Shown: in pieces, positions 7,728 through 16,531 of the stretch | Layout: each line of letters starts with the position of its first letter | Position numbering within the stretch: the first letter of the stretch is position 1 | From: Salibacterium salarium | GTDB lineage: Bacteria > Bacillota > Bacilli > Bacillales > Marinococcaceae | DNA: 64,000 nt | Reading direction: 5' to 3' | Assembly: GCF_030813635.1 (NCBI RefSeq) | Contig: NZ_JAUSUM010000003.1 | Location: 434,001 to 498,000 of the forward strand | Made by a program: the position numbers and the translations under genes | The notes under the pieces: generated by a model | The model's input: only the letters and a program-made list of their open reading frames with translations | The model's database searches: none | Told to the model about the DNA's origin: nothing

Positions 7728-8737
7728 GCTATGAAATTCTAGGAATCAGCGTACTTTGGTTCTTTCTATACGGCTATTTGATTGTCGCCTCCGTTGACTT
7801 CGGGGCTGGGTTCTTTCACTTTTATAACAAAATCTCTCACCAGGATTATCAGGTTAATAAACTAATTCAACGTTATTTGTCACCGGTCTGGGAAGTAACA
7901 AATGTGTTTCTCGTCTTCTTTTTCGTTGGGATTATCGGTTTCTTTCCAGATACCGCTTATTATTACGGGACTGCTTTGCTTATTCCAGGTAGCATTTCCA
8001 TTGTTTTAATCGCCATTCGCGGCTCTTATTATGCCTTTAATACGTATGGATCCAAAGATAGCAAAATATATTCATTTCTGTATGGGATGAGTGGTTTGCT
8101 TATTCCCGCATCGTTTACCATCGTGTTAACTATCTCAGAAGGCGGATATCTGGATGTTTCTGACGGTAATGTAACGCTGCTTCTCGGCGAACTATTAACA
8201 AGCACGTATTCTTGGAGTGTTGTAGTACTTGCTATCGTGAGCGTATTGTTCATCTCAGCCGCGTTTCTTACCTACTACGCTTATAAAGCTGGAGATGACG
8301 CTTCTTACACCCTGTTTAGGCGTTATACGTTATGGTGGGCATTCCCTACCATCCTTGCAAGCATACTGATTTTCTTTTCTATCAGCCGCCACAACCCAGA
8401 GCACTTCAGCAATATGGTTGATATGAGCTGGATGTTCATATTGTCGTTATTATTTTTTCTAGGCGCTGTATATTTGATTTATTCGAAGAAACAGCTGGGT
8501 CTTGCGTTTGTACTTGTCATGCTGCAGTTTTTCAGCGCATGGTTTGGGTATGGCGCTTCCCACCTGCCGTATTTATTATATCCGCACCTGACTGTGAATG
8601 ACGGCTTTGTGAATGAGACGATGGCTATTGCACTTATTCTTGCTTTTATTGCGGGGTTGCTCTTATTAATTCCATCTCTCGTGTTTTTAATGAGGCTGTT
8701 TTTATTTGATGCTGATTATGTTCGAGGAAAGCGTTAA
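7724..8737 (+). CDS. cydB: Cytochrome bd oxidase subunit II
   Basis: A 337-residue multi-spanning membrane protein pairing with CydA. The start MSYEILGISVLWFFLYGYL lies in the ATGA overlap with the cydA stop. Typical features include VDFGAGFFHFY near residue 25, SPVWEVTNVFLVFFFVG near 55, and several further hydrophobic helices to the C-terminus. It is of usual length for the Firmicutes CydB family. No cydCD export genes follow; they must be elsewhere if present. Confidence 0.95.
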   Translation: MSYEILGISVLWFFLYGYLIVASVDFGAGFFHFYNKISHQDYQVNKLIQRYLSPVWEVTNVFLVFFFVGIIGFFPDTAYYYGTALLIPGSISIVLIAIRGSYYAFNTYGSKDSKIYSFLYGMSGLLIPASFTIVLTISEGGYLDVSDGNVTLLLGELLTSTYSWSVVVLAIVSVLFISAAFLTYYAYKAGDDASYTLFRRYTLWWAFPTILASILIFFSISRHNPEHFSNMVDMSWMFILSLLFFLGAVYLIYSKKQLGLAFVLVMLQFFSAWFGYGASHLPYLLYPHLTVNDGFVNETMAIALILAFIAGLLLLIPSLVFLMRLFLFDADYVRGKR

Positions 8738-8755
8738 GAAAAGGTGGTGTTAGAA

Positions 8756-8872
8756 ATGTTTGATCTTGATTTTCTATTAATTATGATAGCCCCCCATCTC
8801 GTGTTGGGAGCGTCTGTACTTGCCGTCTTTCTATGGTGCGGACGGCGTAAAGATTTCTTTGAAGACAAATAA
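8756..8872 (+). CDS. cydS: CydS-like single-helix third subunit of cytochrome bd oxidase
   Basis: A 38-residue protein, MFDLDFLLIMIAPHLVLGAS followed by VLAVFLWCGRRKDFFEDK, starting 18 bp after cydB behind AAAGGTGGT. It has one membrane helix (residues 6-27) starting with acidic residues and ending in a basic-acidic tail. This matches in size, topology and position the CydS miniproteins found with Bacillus/Geobacillus bd oxidases, and has the same LLIMIAP-type core. It is too short for routine gene finding. The terminator follows directly, so it closes the operon. Confidence 0.85.
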   Translation: MFDLDFLLIMIAPHLVLGASVLAVFLWCGRRKDFFEDK

Positions 8873-8901
8873 ATCTGTAAAAACTTTATCATATAAGAAA
8901 A

Positions 8902-8937
8902 GCGGGACCTGGAAACCACAGATCCCGTCTTTTTTTG
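8902..8937 (+). terminator. Terminator of cydABS
   Basis: Stem GCGGGACCT/AGATCCCGT with one mismatch and a loop of about ten bases, followed by seven T residues, 30 bp after cydS. Confidence 0.85.
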
Positions 8938-9038
8938 ATTCTAAGTAGTAGCTGAATGGCTTGTGTTGCTTCACAAAATCACCCACACTATCTCAATAAT
9001 AAAAACACTGCTATGGCTAAGCATAACGGTGTTCTTAT

Positions 9039-9869
9039 TTATTCATGGACGCCGTAATATTCTTCAAGTGTATCATCTGCTTCATAAAGGGTTTCGGCCA
9101 GACCTTCTCCGACATAACGAAGGTGCCATGGTTCATATTGGTATCCGGTAATATCGGTTTTATCGTCTGGATAGCGAATCACAAACCCATATTCTTGCGC
9201 ATGTTCCTTCAGCCACTCGCCTTCCGGTGTTTCACCGAAATCATTCGTTAAAGCAAAATCATTGGATGCAGAACTCACATCCATAGCAAGACCGCTTTGG
9301 TGTTCGCTTTCTCCCGCTTGGGCACTATATTTATTCGCTTCTTCTTCCCCATCTTCAGCGGCGTTCGCTGCAAATATCGCTTCTTGTCGATCATAAGAAC
9401 GATATCCAGATATCGCATACAATTGCATGCCCTCTGCTTCAGCTTCTTCAAATAAAGTCTCTAAAGCATCCGCAGCCGGTTCTCGAATTTGCCTTTTCGG
9501 ATGTTCTTCCTCAAAAGAAAATGGAACGTCCGGGACAGTTAAATCCTCCGGTTTATAATCTCCCGGCAAAAGATAGTCTCTGTTCACTAGTGCGTCGAGA
9601 GCGCTTGGGTTTTCAAGTTCCCCTTTTTCATTTGTCTTTGGCGGAGCTTGCTCAGCTGCATCTTCTGATTGATCAGATGTATCCGACCCCGCTTCTTCTG
9701 AGTCATTTTCTTCAAAAACGGGCTCTGTTTCTTCTTCATTGTCAGTTTGTTCAGCATCAGATGCAACGTCTTCCGATTGTTCGGAATCCTCCTCTGGTTC
9801 AGTAGATGTCGAACACCCTGTCATCAAAAGGAATACGGCAAAAGAAATACCTAGTACATTTTTGTTCAT
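9039..9869 (-). CDS. D-alanyl-D-alanine carboxypeptidase lipoprotein (VanY/DacB-type, M15B)
   Basis: The start MNKNVLGISFAVFLLMTGCS follows AGAGGA; an earlier in-frame ATG at 9908 lacks a ribosome site. LMTGC is a lipobox, so the protein is probably anchored outside the membrane. A long acidic, Glu/Ser-rich linker (residues 20-95) leads to an M15 peptidase domain with ISGYRSYDRQ, the zinc motif SEHQSGLAMDV and the closing EPWHLRYVG. Such enzymes trim the terminal D-Ala from stem peptides. It is a stand-alone gene facing cydS convergently. There is no VanR/S/H/A context, so housekeeping wall maturation is more likely than glycopeptide resistance. Confidence 0.9.
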   Translation of the reverse strand: MNKNVLGISFAVFLLMTGCSTSTEPEEDSEQSEDVASDAEQTDNEEETEPVFEENDSEEAGSDTSDQSEDAAEQAPPKTNEKGELENPSALDALVNRDYLLPGDYKPEDLTVPDVPFSFEEEHPKRQIREPAADALETLFEEAEAEGMQLYAISGYRSYDRQEAIFAANAAEDGEEEANKYSAQAGESEHQSGLAMDVSSASNDFALTNDFGETPEGEWLKEHAQEYGFVIRYPDDKTDITGYQYEPWHLRYVGEGLAETLYEADDTLEEYYGVHE

Positions 9870-9952
9870 CTTATATCTGTCCTCTTTCGTTTCTAAGTTG
9901 ACATTCATTCGCTTCTATTATAATATCACTTTTTTAGAAAAGGAAAAAAGCA

Positions 9953-11023
9953 CTAACGACGTTTTTTAATCATCCAATAGGCTATGACCATTGCCGAAAG
10001 ACCACCTGTCCCTTTTCCTATAAGCATGGGAACAATCATATCCCTCTCCACTGCAGCGGTAAAAGCTAAATGTCCTCCTAATATAAAGGCACCGCTGACA
10101 GCAAACGCGTAATTCATCCATTTCCCTTCTTCTGTCATTCCTTTTATAGCAAACATTGGAATAATATGAGCTAATGAAGCCAGCCAGCCTGAGATAGCGG
10201 TGTTATCCATAAAAAAACGTTTACCCATACCAGTTCCCGTCCAATGCTTTTGTAAAAAATGAACTAGCGGGAAAGCACCAGCTAGTGTAAATGCAATCGA
10301 GCCTAAAGTTAAAATACCTTCTTCTGATGGAGCCATACCAGATATTATCGTCCATCCACTTAACGCTTCAAAAACGACGACAGCCGTTGCCATAGTAGTA
10401 AAGACGACAACTCCTTTTCCAAATTGTTGAAATCCCTTGACCATGACGTTTGGTTTCCATACTAAACCTAGAATGATAACGCAGGAAAATAAGAGAATTG
10501 GTATAAGATTCGCTATCATTGGTATGATAGAAAAACCAGCTGCAATCCCCCCGGCTAACAGTCCAAGTGGAATTGTCGTGATACCAGCAAGAATTCCTTT
10601 GGCGAAAATAGGATGGTCGTCCTTTTTTAAAATTGATAGGGCAACAGGGATAGTGAAGGTCAAAGTGGGACCTAACGTCGTTCCAAGCAAAATGCCGGCG
10701 AACCTGGCAGATTCTTTTGTTTCTGCCAATTCACCGGCAAGAGCGTAACCGCCCATATCTAACGCTAACAAGGAAGTTGCAAACATGGCAGGATCCGCGC
10801 CTAACCATTGATACACAGGAACGACGATGGGACGCAGAACATCAGCCAGTACGGGGGCAAGCGAAATCATACCTATCATAACAATGGCAATCGGACCCAT
10901 TGCTGAAAATCCTCGTTCAAATGCTTCTCCGTATCCATAACGGTTTCCAAGAATTTTATCAAACGCACCTATCAACATAAAAACGGCTAATATAACGAGT
11001 ATGACATTTTGCAATTCAAACAT
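9953..11023 (-). CDS. eutH: EutH-type ethanolamine permease
   Basis: A 356-residue multi-spanning protein. Residues 42-72 (GPIAIVMIGMISLAPVLADV), MFATSLLALDMGGYALAGEL and the glycine-rich LLGTTLGPTLTFTIPVALS are characteristic of EutH, which helps ethanolamine enter the cell at low pH or low concentration. About ten hydrophobic helices are seen. No ethanolamine ammonia-lyase or microcompartment genes are nearby, so it may carry ethanolamine for another use or be an orphan. It lies 24 bp after a metallo-hydrolase gene and is probably cotranscribed with it. Confidence 0.85.
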   Translation of the reverse strand: MFELQNVILVILAVFMLIGAFDKILGNRYGYGEAFERGFSAMGPIAIVMIGMISLAPVLADVLRPIVVPVYQWLGADPAMFATSLLALDMGGYALAGELAETKESARFAGILLGTTLGPTLTFTIPVALSILKKDDHPIFAKGILAGITTIPLGLLAGGIAAGFSIIPMIANLIPILLFSCVIILGLVWKPNVMVKGFQQFGKGVVVFTTMATAVVVFEALSGWTIISGMAPSEEGILTLGSIAFTLAGAFPLVHFLQKHWTGTGMGKRFFMDNTAISGWLASLAHIIPMFAIKGMTEEGKWMNYAFAVSGAFILGGHLAFTAAVERDMIVPMLIGKGTGGLSAMVIAYWMIKKRR

Positions 11024-11047
11024 TCGGGCAACCTTCTCTCTTTCTCT

Positions 11048-11878
11048 CTACCCTTTTTCTTCTGCTTCTATTTGTTGTTTATTATGTTCATGTTCTTCTC
11101 CAAGATATCGCGAAAACAAAAAACTGTCCACAAAAACTTGGAGCACGTCGTAGGTGACGCCTTGCCGTATTTCATCCCGAAGAGCTTGAATATACCAACG
11201 TGAATCCCCTATCCGATCCTGCATTTCTTTTACATCATTGGTGCTGTGTCCATGCCCTGGAATCAGAAGATGAATATTTTTCTCCGATATAACATTTTCT
11301 AGTTTATCAATCGTGCGTTCATAAGCTTCACTGTTATGATGGATAAAAGGAAACTCAACATCACTTAAATAATCTCCTGCAATCAACGTGTTTGTCTCTT
11401 GAATTACCGCAAAAACACCATCCGGTTGATGACCGGGAGCTAGATAAAACATTATGGATGTATTGTTGCACTCTATCGTCTGTTCGTCATAATCTATAAT
11501 AATATCTATATCCGGGTAATCAATAATATAAGGACGTTGAATATAATAATAGTCATCGAAATCTTGAATCTCTTGAATCGTCTCTTTTTTGTCTGACTTT
11601 GCCACAAAACCACGAGAAGCAATCGTGACAGCTTCAGGAAAGGCATTCCCTCCTAGAATGTGGTCAAAGTCGGAGTGGGTAAACAGGACATACTGACGCT
11701 GGCCGTTATCCTTTTCTTTTACATGGTTTTGAATAGCTTCGATCTCTGCAGGCAGCCAAGTCGGGTCGACAATAAGAATGATATCCTCTGTTACAGCTAC
11801 TGTTGATGTCGTTTGAAGCAACGCACTTTGAAACACAGTGATCTGGTTATCTTCATATTGTATTGACACTTGTATCAC
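11048..11878 (-). CDS. Metallo-beta-lactamase-fold hydrolase
   Basis: A 276-residue protein of the MBL superfamily. The metal-binding motif is THSDFDHILGG (about residue 87, H-x-D-x-D-H type), followed by APGHQPDGVFAV, the bridging Asp in IAGDYLSD, and the last His in LIPGHGHSTND. No signal peptide is seen. It heads a short operon with eutH. Which thioester, phosphodiester or lactone it cleaves cannot be decided. Confidence 0.85.
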   Translation of the reverse strand: MIQVSIQYEDNQITVFQSALLQTTSTVAVTEDIILIVDPTWLPAEIEAIQNHVKEKDNGQRQYVLFTHSDFDHILGGNAFPEAVTIASRGFVAKSDKKETIQEIQDFDDYYYIQRPYIIDYPDIDIIIDYDEQTIECNNTSIMFYLAPGHQPDGVFAVIQETNTLIAGDYLSDVEFPFIHHNSEAYERTIDKLENVISEKNIHLLIPGHGHSTNDVKEMQDRIGDSRWYIQALRDEIRQGVTYDVLQVFVDSFLFSRYLGEEHEHNKQQIEAEEKG

Positions 11879-12011
11879 CCTTTCTGTCGCAGTAATAATT
11901 ATTGTATAGTATACATATTCGGAAACCTTTCACGATTTTCCTGCTACAAGCAAGGTTTCCTTCCTCCTATCCAATGAAAACGGCTTCAACCCAGAGGCTG
12001 TAGAACATTCC

Positions 12012-12182
12012 GAAAATCGTTCAAATTGTGAAGACCCTGCAATTAAAGGGAATCACAGTTCTAGCGGCGACCTTATTTACCACACCCCTGACGGACAATA
12101 TTATGAACAAACAGACGCCGAAGAGGTGTTTTGTACCGAAGAGGCTGCCCAAGAAGCTGGCTACCGCCCATCTCAACAATAA
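12012..12182 (+). pseudogene. C-terminal remnant of a sunset-domain protein
   Basis: The plus-strand frame encodes CEDPAIKGNHSSSGDLIYH followed by TPDGQYYEQTDAEEVFCTEE and a C-terminus AGYRPSQQ. This is the cysteine-containing module named sunset domain at the end of many secreted Bacillus nucleases and cell-surface proteins (IKGN..G..IYH.PGG.YY..T..E..FC.....A...GYR). The frame is open back to 11910, but has no start codon, ribosome site or remainder of a protein, and it runs into the promoter region of the MBL gene. It is most likely the tail of a lost gene. Confidence 0.7.
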
Positions 12183-12264
12183 AATTACATACTTTTTTAC
12201 TTGTTCTCTCCACTCTATATTTCTATACTGTCTTGGGGAAAAGGAGAAAGACAGGTGAAAATAT

Positions 12265-13260
12265 ATGGGAACAACCTCCACATCACGTGACTACTTTTTG
12301 GATAATGCTAAGTTTATATTAATCGGGCTTGTCGTTTTAACGCATGCCCTTACTCCTTTAACGTATGACCACCAGTTCAGCAAAGCTTTATATTTAATTA
12401 TGTTTACCTTTCACATGCCATTATTCTTTTTTATTTCCGGCTATTTTGCAAAAAAAGCGGTGAAGTATAAAGATTGGCTGAAGCCGATTCAACGACTGCT
12501 CGTCCCTTACCTTCTCTTTCAGTTTATTTATTCTTTTTTCTATTATGATGTCTATGGTCGAGATCTAGAATTTTCATTTTTAGAACCTCATTGGTCTTTA
12601 TGGTTTTTAGTAACACTTTTTTCTTTTTACTACATTATTTACTTGTTCAAATTCAGCCCCTATTTAATCATTGTTGCCGTACTGCTTGGTGTAGCGGTAG
12701 GATTTGCCGAACCTGGGTCATTTATCAGCTTATCGCGAACGGCTGTGTTCTTTCCTTTTTTCCTAACCGGCTATTTCATACAACGACACCACCTTGATTT
12801 CATTTATTATCGTGGAATGAAGGTTGCAGCTGCAATCATCTTTTTACTGACGTTTGCTGTTTTTTATCTTTATGCTTTTGACATTCCACGGAATCTTTTC
12901 TTTGGAGACGAAGCATATGAGATAATCGGTTTTGAAACGTGGGAAGGCAGCTTCTACAGATTGCTGGCCTATGTTATTTCTGTCCTATTATCGATTTGCT
13001 TTTTAATTCTCATTCCGAAGCAGAAAATAGCTATATCCAAATATGCTAAAAACACCATGTACGTCTATTTACTTCACGGTTTTTTATTCCGTTATTTGCG
13101 CGAAACCGATTTTTACGATGGGATGGACACCGTTTTCGAGGTATTACTCTTGGTTATTGGTTCCGCAGCCTTTACTTATTTTTTATCCACCTCTATAGTG
13201 AAAAAAATAACAAAGCCGGTCGTCGAACCATTTGCGTTTTTTTCTAGAAACCGTTTCTGA
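12265..13260 (+). CDS. Acyltransferase 3 family membrane protein
   Basis: A 331-residue protein with about ten hydrophobic helices. The opening RDYFLDNAKFILIGLVVLTH is the typical first segment of Acyl_transf_3 proteins (NolL/OatA-like), with HMPLFFFISGYFAKK and LLVPYLLFQF following; HWSLWFLVTLF marks the loop after helix 4. These enzymes move acyl groups onto sugars or wall polymers at the membrane. No SGNH domain is attached. A weak AGGTGA precedes the ATG. A clear terminator follows, so it appears monocistronic; its acceptor is unknown. Confidence 0.85.
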   Translation: MGTTSTSRDYFLDNAKFILIGLVVLTHALTPLTYDHQFSKALYLIMFTFHMPLFFFISGYFAKKAVKYKDWLKPIQRLLVPYLLFQFIYSFFYYDVYGRDLEFSFLEPHWSLWFLVTLFSFYYIIYLFKFSPYLIIVAVLLGVAVGFAEPGSFISLSRTAVFFPFFLTGYFIQRHHLDFIYYRGMKVAAAIIFLLTFAVFYLYAFDIPRNLFFGDEAYEIIGFETWEGSFYRLLAYVISVLLSICFLILIPKQKIAISKYAKNTMYVYLLHGFLFRYLRETDFYDGMDTVFEVLLLVIGSAAFTYFLSTSIVKKITKPVVEPFAFFSRNRF

Positions 13261-13283
13261 ATTCAAATGGCAAAAATCCTCTT

Positions 13284-13313
13284 AAACACCCAACAACGTT
13301 TGGGTGTTTTTTT
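13284..13313 (+). terminator. Terminator after the acyltransferase gene
   Basis: AAACACCCAA/TTGGGTGTTT stem with a short loop, followed by a T-run to 13313. Confidence 0.88.
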
Positions 13314-13407
13314 ATAATGAAGGAATTTTTTAGCATTCACCTTACATTTCGTATGGAAATGCCGATATAAAAAATATAAGTAGTTTGAAGAACAAGGAGG
13401 AAATACA

Positions 13408-14277
13408 TTGAGCACTACAAATGAAACACTTAACCAAATGTCACTATTAGATGCGTTTGTAAAAGTCGCACCATACTTAAATCAACTTTCCCAAGAGGAC
13501 GTAACAGTAGGGATATATAATACAGAGGAATTAGTATTGAATATTCCGGGGGAGACCTTTCAACTCCCTGTAAAAGTAGGAGATCCTTTGCAAGAAGGAG
13601 ATATCATCGCCAAGGCTATTATGGACAACCAATTTGAAAGCATGGTCGTGCCAAAAGAAGTATTTGGTGTCCCTGTTGTGGCCAACGCTATTCCATTGCG
13701 TGATGAAAATAACAACGTTATCGGCGGGGTTGGCCTTGGAACCAGTATCGAAAAGAACCAATTGCTGGCAGACGTCAGTCACAACCTGACAGACATGTTT
13801 GAAAATATGGGCGCCACTATTGAAGAAATCACCTCATCCATAGATGAGCTTTCTAACAACTTGGACCACACGAATGAAGCTTTCACCGACATGGGTACGA
13901 GAGTTCATGAGATAGAAACATTTTCTGGTGAAGTGACCAGCATTTCAGAAAAAAGTCATATTCTTGGTTTAAACGCTTCTATAGAAGCAGCACGTGCCGG
14001 CGAATTTGGGCGCGGTTTTTCTGTTGTTTCCAAAGAAGTGCAAAATATGGGGGCGCAAACAAAGCAATTTGCAAATGATATTCGACTAACTACCAATGCT
14101 TTAAGTGAACAAATTCACTCCCTCCAAGAAATGGTAAGTAATGTAAATCAGCAGTCTACAGATCAGGCTAAAGCGATTGAGGAAATGTCCGAAACAGTAC
14201 AAAGCGTCTATAAAGATATTCAAAAGCTGAATAGCTTAGCTACAACACGTTTAGATGAAAACAAAGGGGCTGACTAA
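13408..14277 (+). CDS. yfmS: Soluble chemoreceptor (YfmS-like methyl-accepting protein)
   Basis: A 289-residue chemoreceptor without membrane helices. Residues 1-115 form a small sensor region ending in GGVGLGTSIEKNQLLA; the rest is coiled coil with the CheA/CheW-binding tip SHILGLNASIEAARAGEF (about residue 190), which is near invariant in MCPs. The length matches B. subtilis YfmS (about 286 residues). An aldehyde dehydrogenase gene starts 2 bp after its stop, like the yfmT partner of yfmS in B. subtilis. This suggests that the receptor reports on aldehyde metabolism or a related ligand. AAGGAGG precedes the TTG start. Confidence 0.88.
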   Translation: MSTTNETLNQMSLLDAFVKVAPYLNQLSQEDVTVGIYNTEELVLNIPGETFQLPVKVGDPLQEGDIIAKAIMDNQFESMVVPKEVFGVPVVANAIPLRDENNNVIGGVGLGTSIEKNQLLADVSHNLTDMFENMGATIEEITSSIDELSNNLDHTNEAFTDMGTRVHEIETFSGEVTSISEKSHILGLNASIEAARAGEFGRGFSVVSKEVQNMGAQTKQFANDIRLTTNALSEQIHSLQEMVSNVNQQSTDQAKAIEEMSETVQSVYKDIQKLNSLATTRLDENKGAD

Positions 14278-14279
14278 TC

Positions 14280-15746
14280 ATGAATAGTTATACGTTTAAC
14301 GATTTGAATAAACAGGCGATTGCTGGTTCATGGCGCGACGGAAACGGTAAGAATCGAATGAAAAATACAAATCCCTATTCTCTTCAAGCTTTAGGGGATG
14401 TTCAATCAGCCTCAGCAGATGACTTGGATCAAGCATATGAAAGTGCGCATAATGCCCAAAAAGAGTGGATACATATCAACCCTTACCAACGCCGGGATAT
14501 GCTGCTTCATACCGCTCAGCTATTAGAAAAACGAGAAGAGGAAATAACGGAGTTAATTATCGATGAGCTAGGTGGAACACGTTTAAAAGCGGCATTTGAA
14601 ATAGGCCTTGTTAAAGATATGATAAAAGAAGCCGCAACGTATCCACTACGCATGGACGGACAAATCCTCCCATCTCCTGTTGATGGCAAAGAAAATCGTG
14701 TATATCGCATGCCAGTTGGTGTCGTCGGAGTTATTAGTCCCTTTAATTTTCCTTTCTACTTATCAATGAAATCGGTTGTGACAGCTATTGGAGCTGGAAA
14801 TGGCGTCGTTATAAAACCACACGAAGATACACCTGTAACAGGTGGAACTATGATTGTTAACCTGTTTGAAGAATCCGGTCTCCCACTAGGGCTTGTTAAT
14901 GCAGTCATCACAGAGATTAGTGAAATTGGCGATCGGTTCGTTTCTCATCCGCTCAATAAGGTCGTTTCTTTTACTGGCTCCACAACAGTAGGGCGTAAGA
15001 TTGGTGAATTGGCTGGAAAATATCTAAAAAAGGCATCGCTTGAACTGGGAGGAAACAGTGCCCTCATTGTGTTAGATGACGCTGATATTGATTACGCGGT
15101 AAGTGCAGCTGTATTCAGCCGCTTCACCCATCAAGGACAAATCTGCATGTCTGCCAACCGCATTATTGTTCATGAATCGATAAAAGACACCTTTTTAACA
15201 AAATACAAAGAAGTTGTTTCCTCTTTAACCACGGGGGATCCTCGCGATGGCGACACCATTATCGGGCCGCTTATTAATAAAAAGCAAGTGGATACCTTAA
15301 TGGAAGTCGTGAATAAAGGAATTGAAGAAGGGGCTACCCCTTATTTAAAAGGAGATGTCGATGGCAATGTAGTTTCTCCAACCATCCTGACAGACGTTAA
15401 GCCAGAAATGACTGTTGCGAACCAAGAATTGTTTGGTCCCGTTGTTAGTGTGCTTACATTTAAAACAGACGAAGAAGCAGTAGAGGTTGCAAACGCGTCG
15501 GATTATGGTCTTAGCGGTGCCGTCCACACGACAGATGTCGAGCGTGGAGCAGAGCTTGCCAAACGAATGGAGACCGGAATGATTCACGTGAACGACGGTA
15601 CTATCAATGACGAGCCTCTCGTTGCGTTCGGCGGGGAAAAAATGTCTGGTGTCGGTCGTTTAAATGGCTCGAACAGCCTGGATGCTTTCACTACACAAAA
15701 ATGGATTTCCGTTCAACATACAAAGAGAGCTTTTCCTTATTCTTAA
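14280..15746 (+). CDS. yfmT: NAD(P)-dependent aldehyde dehydrogenase (YfmT/vanillin-dehydrogenase-like)
   Basis: A 488-residue ALDH superfamily enzyme. Active-site glutamate lies in SLELGGNSALIVLDDADI, the catalytic cysteine in HQGQICMSANR, and the cofactor segment in SFTGSTTVGRKIG; the end ALVAFGG-like PLVAFGGEKMSGVGRLNG is conserved. It oxidises an aldehyde to the acid, probably aromatic by similarity to YfmT/benzaldehyde-vanillin dehydrogenases. AAGGGG within the end of the chemoreceptor gene serves as ribosome site, so translation is probably coupled. Confidence 0.9.
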   Translation: MNSYTFNDLNKQAIAGSWRDGNGKNRMKNTNPYSLQALGDVQSASADDLDQAYESAHNAQKEWIHINPYQRRDMLLHTAQLLEKREEEITELIIDELGGTRLKAAFEIGLVKDMIKEAATYPLRMDGQILPSPVDGKENRVYRMPVGVVGVISPFNFPFYLSMKSVVTAIGAGNGVVIKPHEDTPVTGGTMIVNLFEESGLPLGLVNAVITEISEIGDRFVSHPLNKVVSFTGSTTVGRKIGELAGKYLKKASLELGGNSALIVLDDADIDYAVSAAVFSRFTHQGQICMSANRIIVHESIKDTFLTKYKEVVSSLTTGDPRDGDTIIGPLINKKQVDTLMEVVNKGIEEGATPYLKGDVDGNVVSPTILTDVKPEMTVANQELFGPVVSVLTFKTDEEAVEVANASDYGLSGAVHTTDVERGAELAKRMETGMIHVNDGTINDEPLVAFGGEKMSGVGRLNGSNSLDAFTTQKWISVQHTKRAFPYS

Positions 15747-15751
15747 ATAAA

Positions 15752-15787
15752 AAGAAGGTGTTCCGACATGGATGCACCTTCTTTTTT
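15752..15787 (+). terminator. Terminator of the chemoreceptor-aldehyde dehydrogenase operon
   Basis: AAGAAGGTG/CACCTTCTT stem with extra TCC/GGA pairing and a T-run. It also faces the converging PPOX gene and may work in both directions. Confidence 0.85.
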
Positions 15788-15793
15788 ATTTTA

Positions 15794-16219
15794 TTAATGA
15801 ACATCAACTTCCTGTGGCGGCTCTCCTTTTTTATTCATTAAACGAATCCTTTCCGGTTCGATTTCTAGTACGACATATTCTGGATCGTCCGGACCCTCGA
15901 ACCACCGTTCCATGCCAGCATCCCACATGTCCTCCTTCACTTGCTTATCAGTTTGAATGGACGCTGTTCCGTCAACTTCCACATACGTATCTCCTACACC
16001 TTCCCCTTCATAGCCAAGCAAAATGTGAACGTTAGGATTTTTTTCAATCTCTTCGGCTTTATGAGTGTTTTTATTTGTCGGTGTGTAAAGAGTGAATCCT
16101 TCATGAGAAAATGTCATATACCGAGAATAAGGCTTATTATTTTCTACTGTTGCTAATATGCCTACTTTGTTCTCATCTATCATTTGAAACAGTTTGTCTT
16201 CCATCTCCGCTTGATTCAA
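15794..16219 (-). CDS. Pyridoxamine 5'-phosphate oxidase-family general stress protein (YdaG-like)
   Basis: A 141-residue split-barrel flavin-binding protein. It starts at TTG, with AAGGAGG six bases upstream. ILATVENNKPYSRYMTF and LYTPTNKNTHKAEEIEKNPN are typical of the general stress protein 26 group (B. subtilis YdaG), and VEVDGTASI and YVVLEIEPERIRLM complete the barrel. These proteins bind FMN or F420-like cofactors; their in vivo role is little known. A GTTTAC-N14-GGAACA element upstream is only a poor match for a SigB promoter. Confidence 0.85.
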   Translation of the reverse strand: MNQAEMEDKLFQMIDENKVGILATVENNKPYSRYMTFSHEGFTLYTPTNKNTHKAEEIEKNPNVHILLGYEGEGVGDTYVEVDGTASIQTDKQVKEDMWDAGMERWFEGPDDPEYVVLEIEPERIRLMNKKGEPPQEVDVH

Positions 16220-16357
16220 GCGATCCCTCCTTGAAATGCATTTTTAGTATGTATAGTGTTCCATGCATGATAAAAAGTAAACATTTTCTCCTAAAGGGAA
16301 TAAAGACACTTTCTCGTTCACATACTATCTGTAATCCTTTTATGATGAGGTGTATAA

Positions 16358-16516
16358 ATGAGCCACAAAAAAAAGAATCCAGATCATCAATTTAAGGAAA
16401 ATGCAAATCATGGTGAGCATCGTAATGGACGTTTAAGTCAATTTAAAAACAATAGTGCTCATGGAGGAGAAATACCAAACGAGTATGTCAGCCATAAAGA
16501 AAACGAGGATTCGTAA
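16358..16516 (+). CDS. Small hydrophilic protein of unknown function
   Basis: A 52-residue protein beginning MSHKKKNPDHQFKENANHGE and rich in His, Asn, Lys and Glu. GAGGTG lies eight bases before the ATG, and a strong terminator follows the stop by 15 bp, so it looks like a real monocistronic gene. It has no hydrophobic segment. The composition resembles small spore or stress proteins, but no family is recognised. Confidence 0.65.
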   Translation: MSHKKKNPDHQFKENANHGEHRNGRLSQFKNNSAHGGEIPNEYVSHKENEDS

Positions 16517-16531
16517 AACCTGATGCCTTAT

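Noticed and set aside
2510-9869. Ddl, MurF-like ligase and VanY-type peptidase as a glycopeptide-resistance cluster
   Set aside because: The Ddl omega-loop keeps the tyrosine of D-Ala-D-Ala ligases; there is no VanH, VanX, VanR or VanS, and cydABS separates the genes.
16220-16300. SigB promoter before the PPOX stress gene
   Set aside because: GTTTAC-N14-GGAACA departs too far from GTTT-N14-GGGTAT to be claimed.
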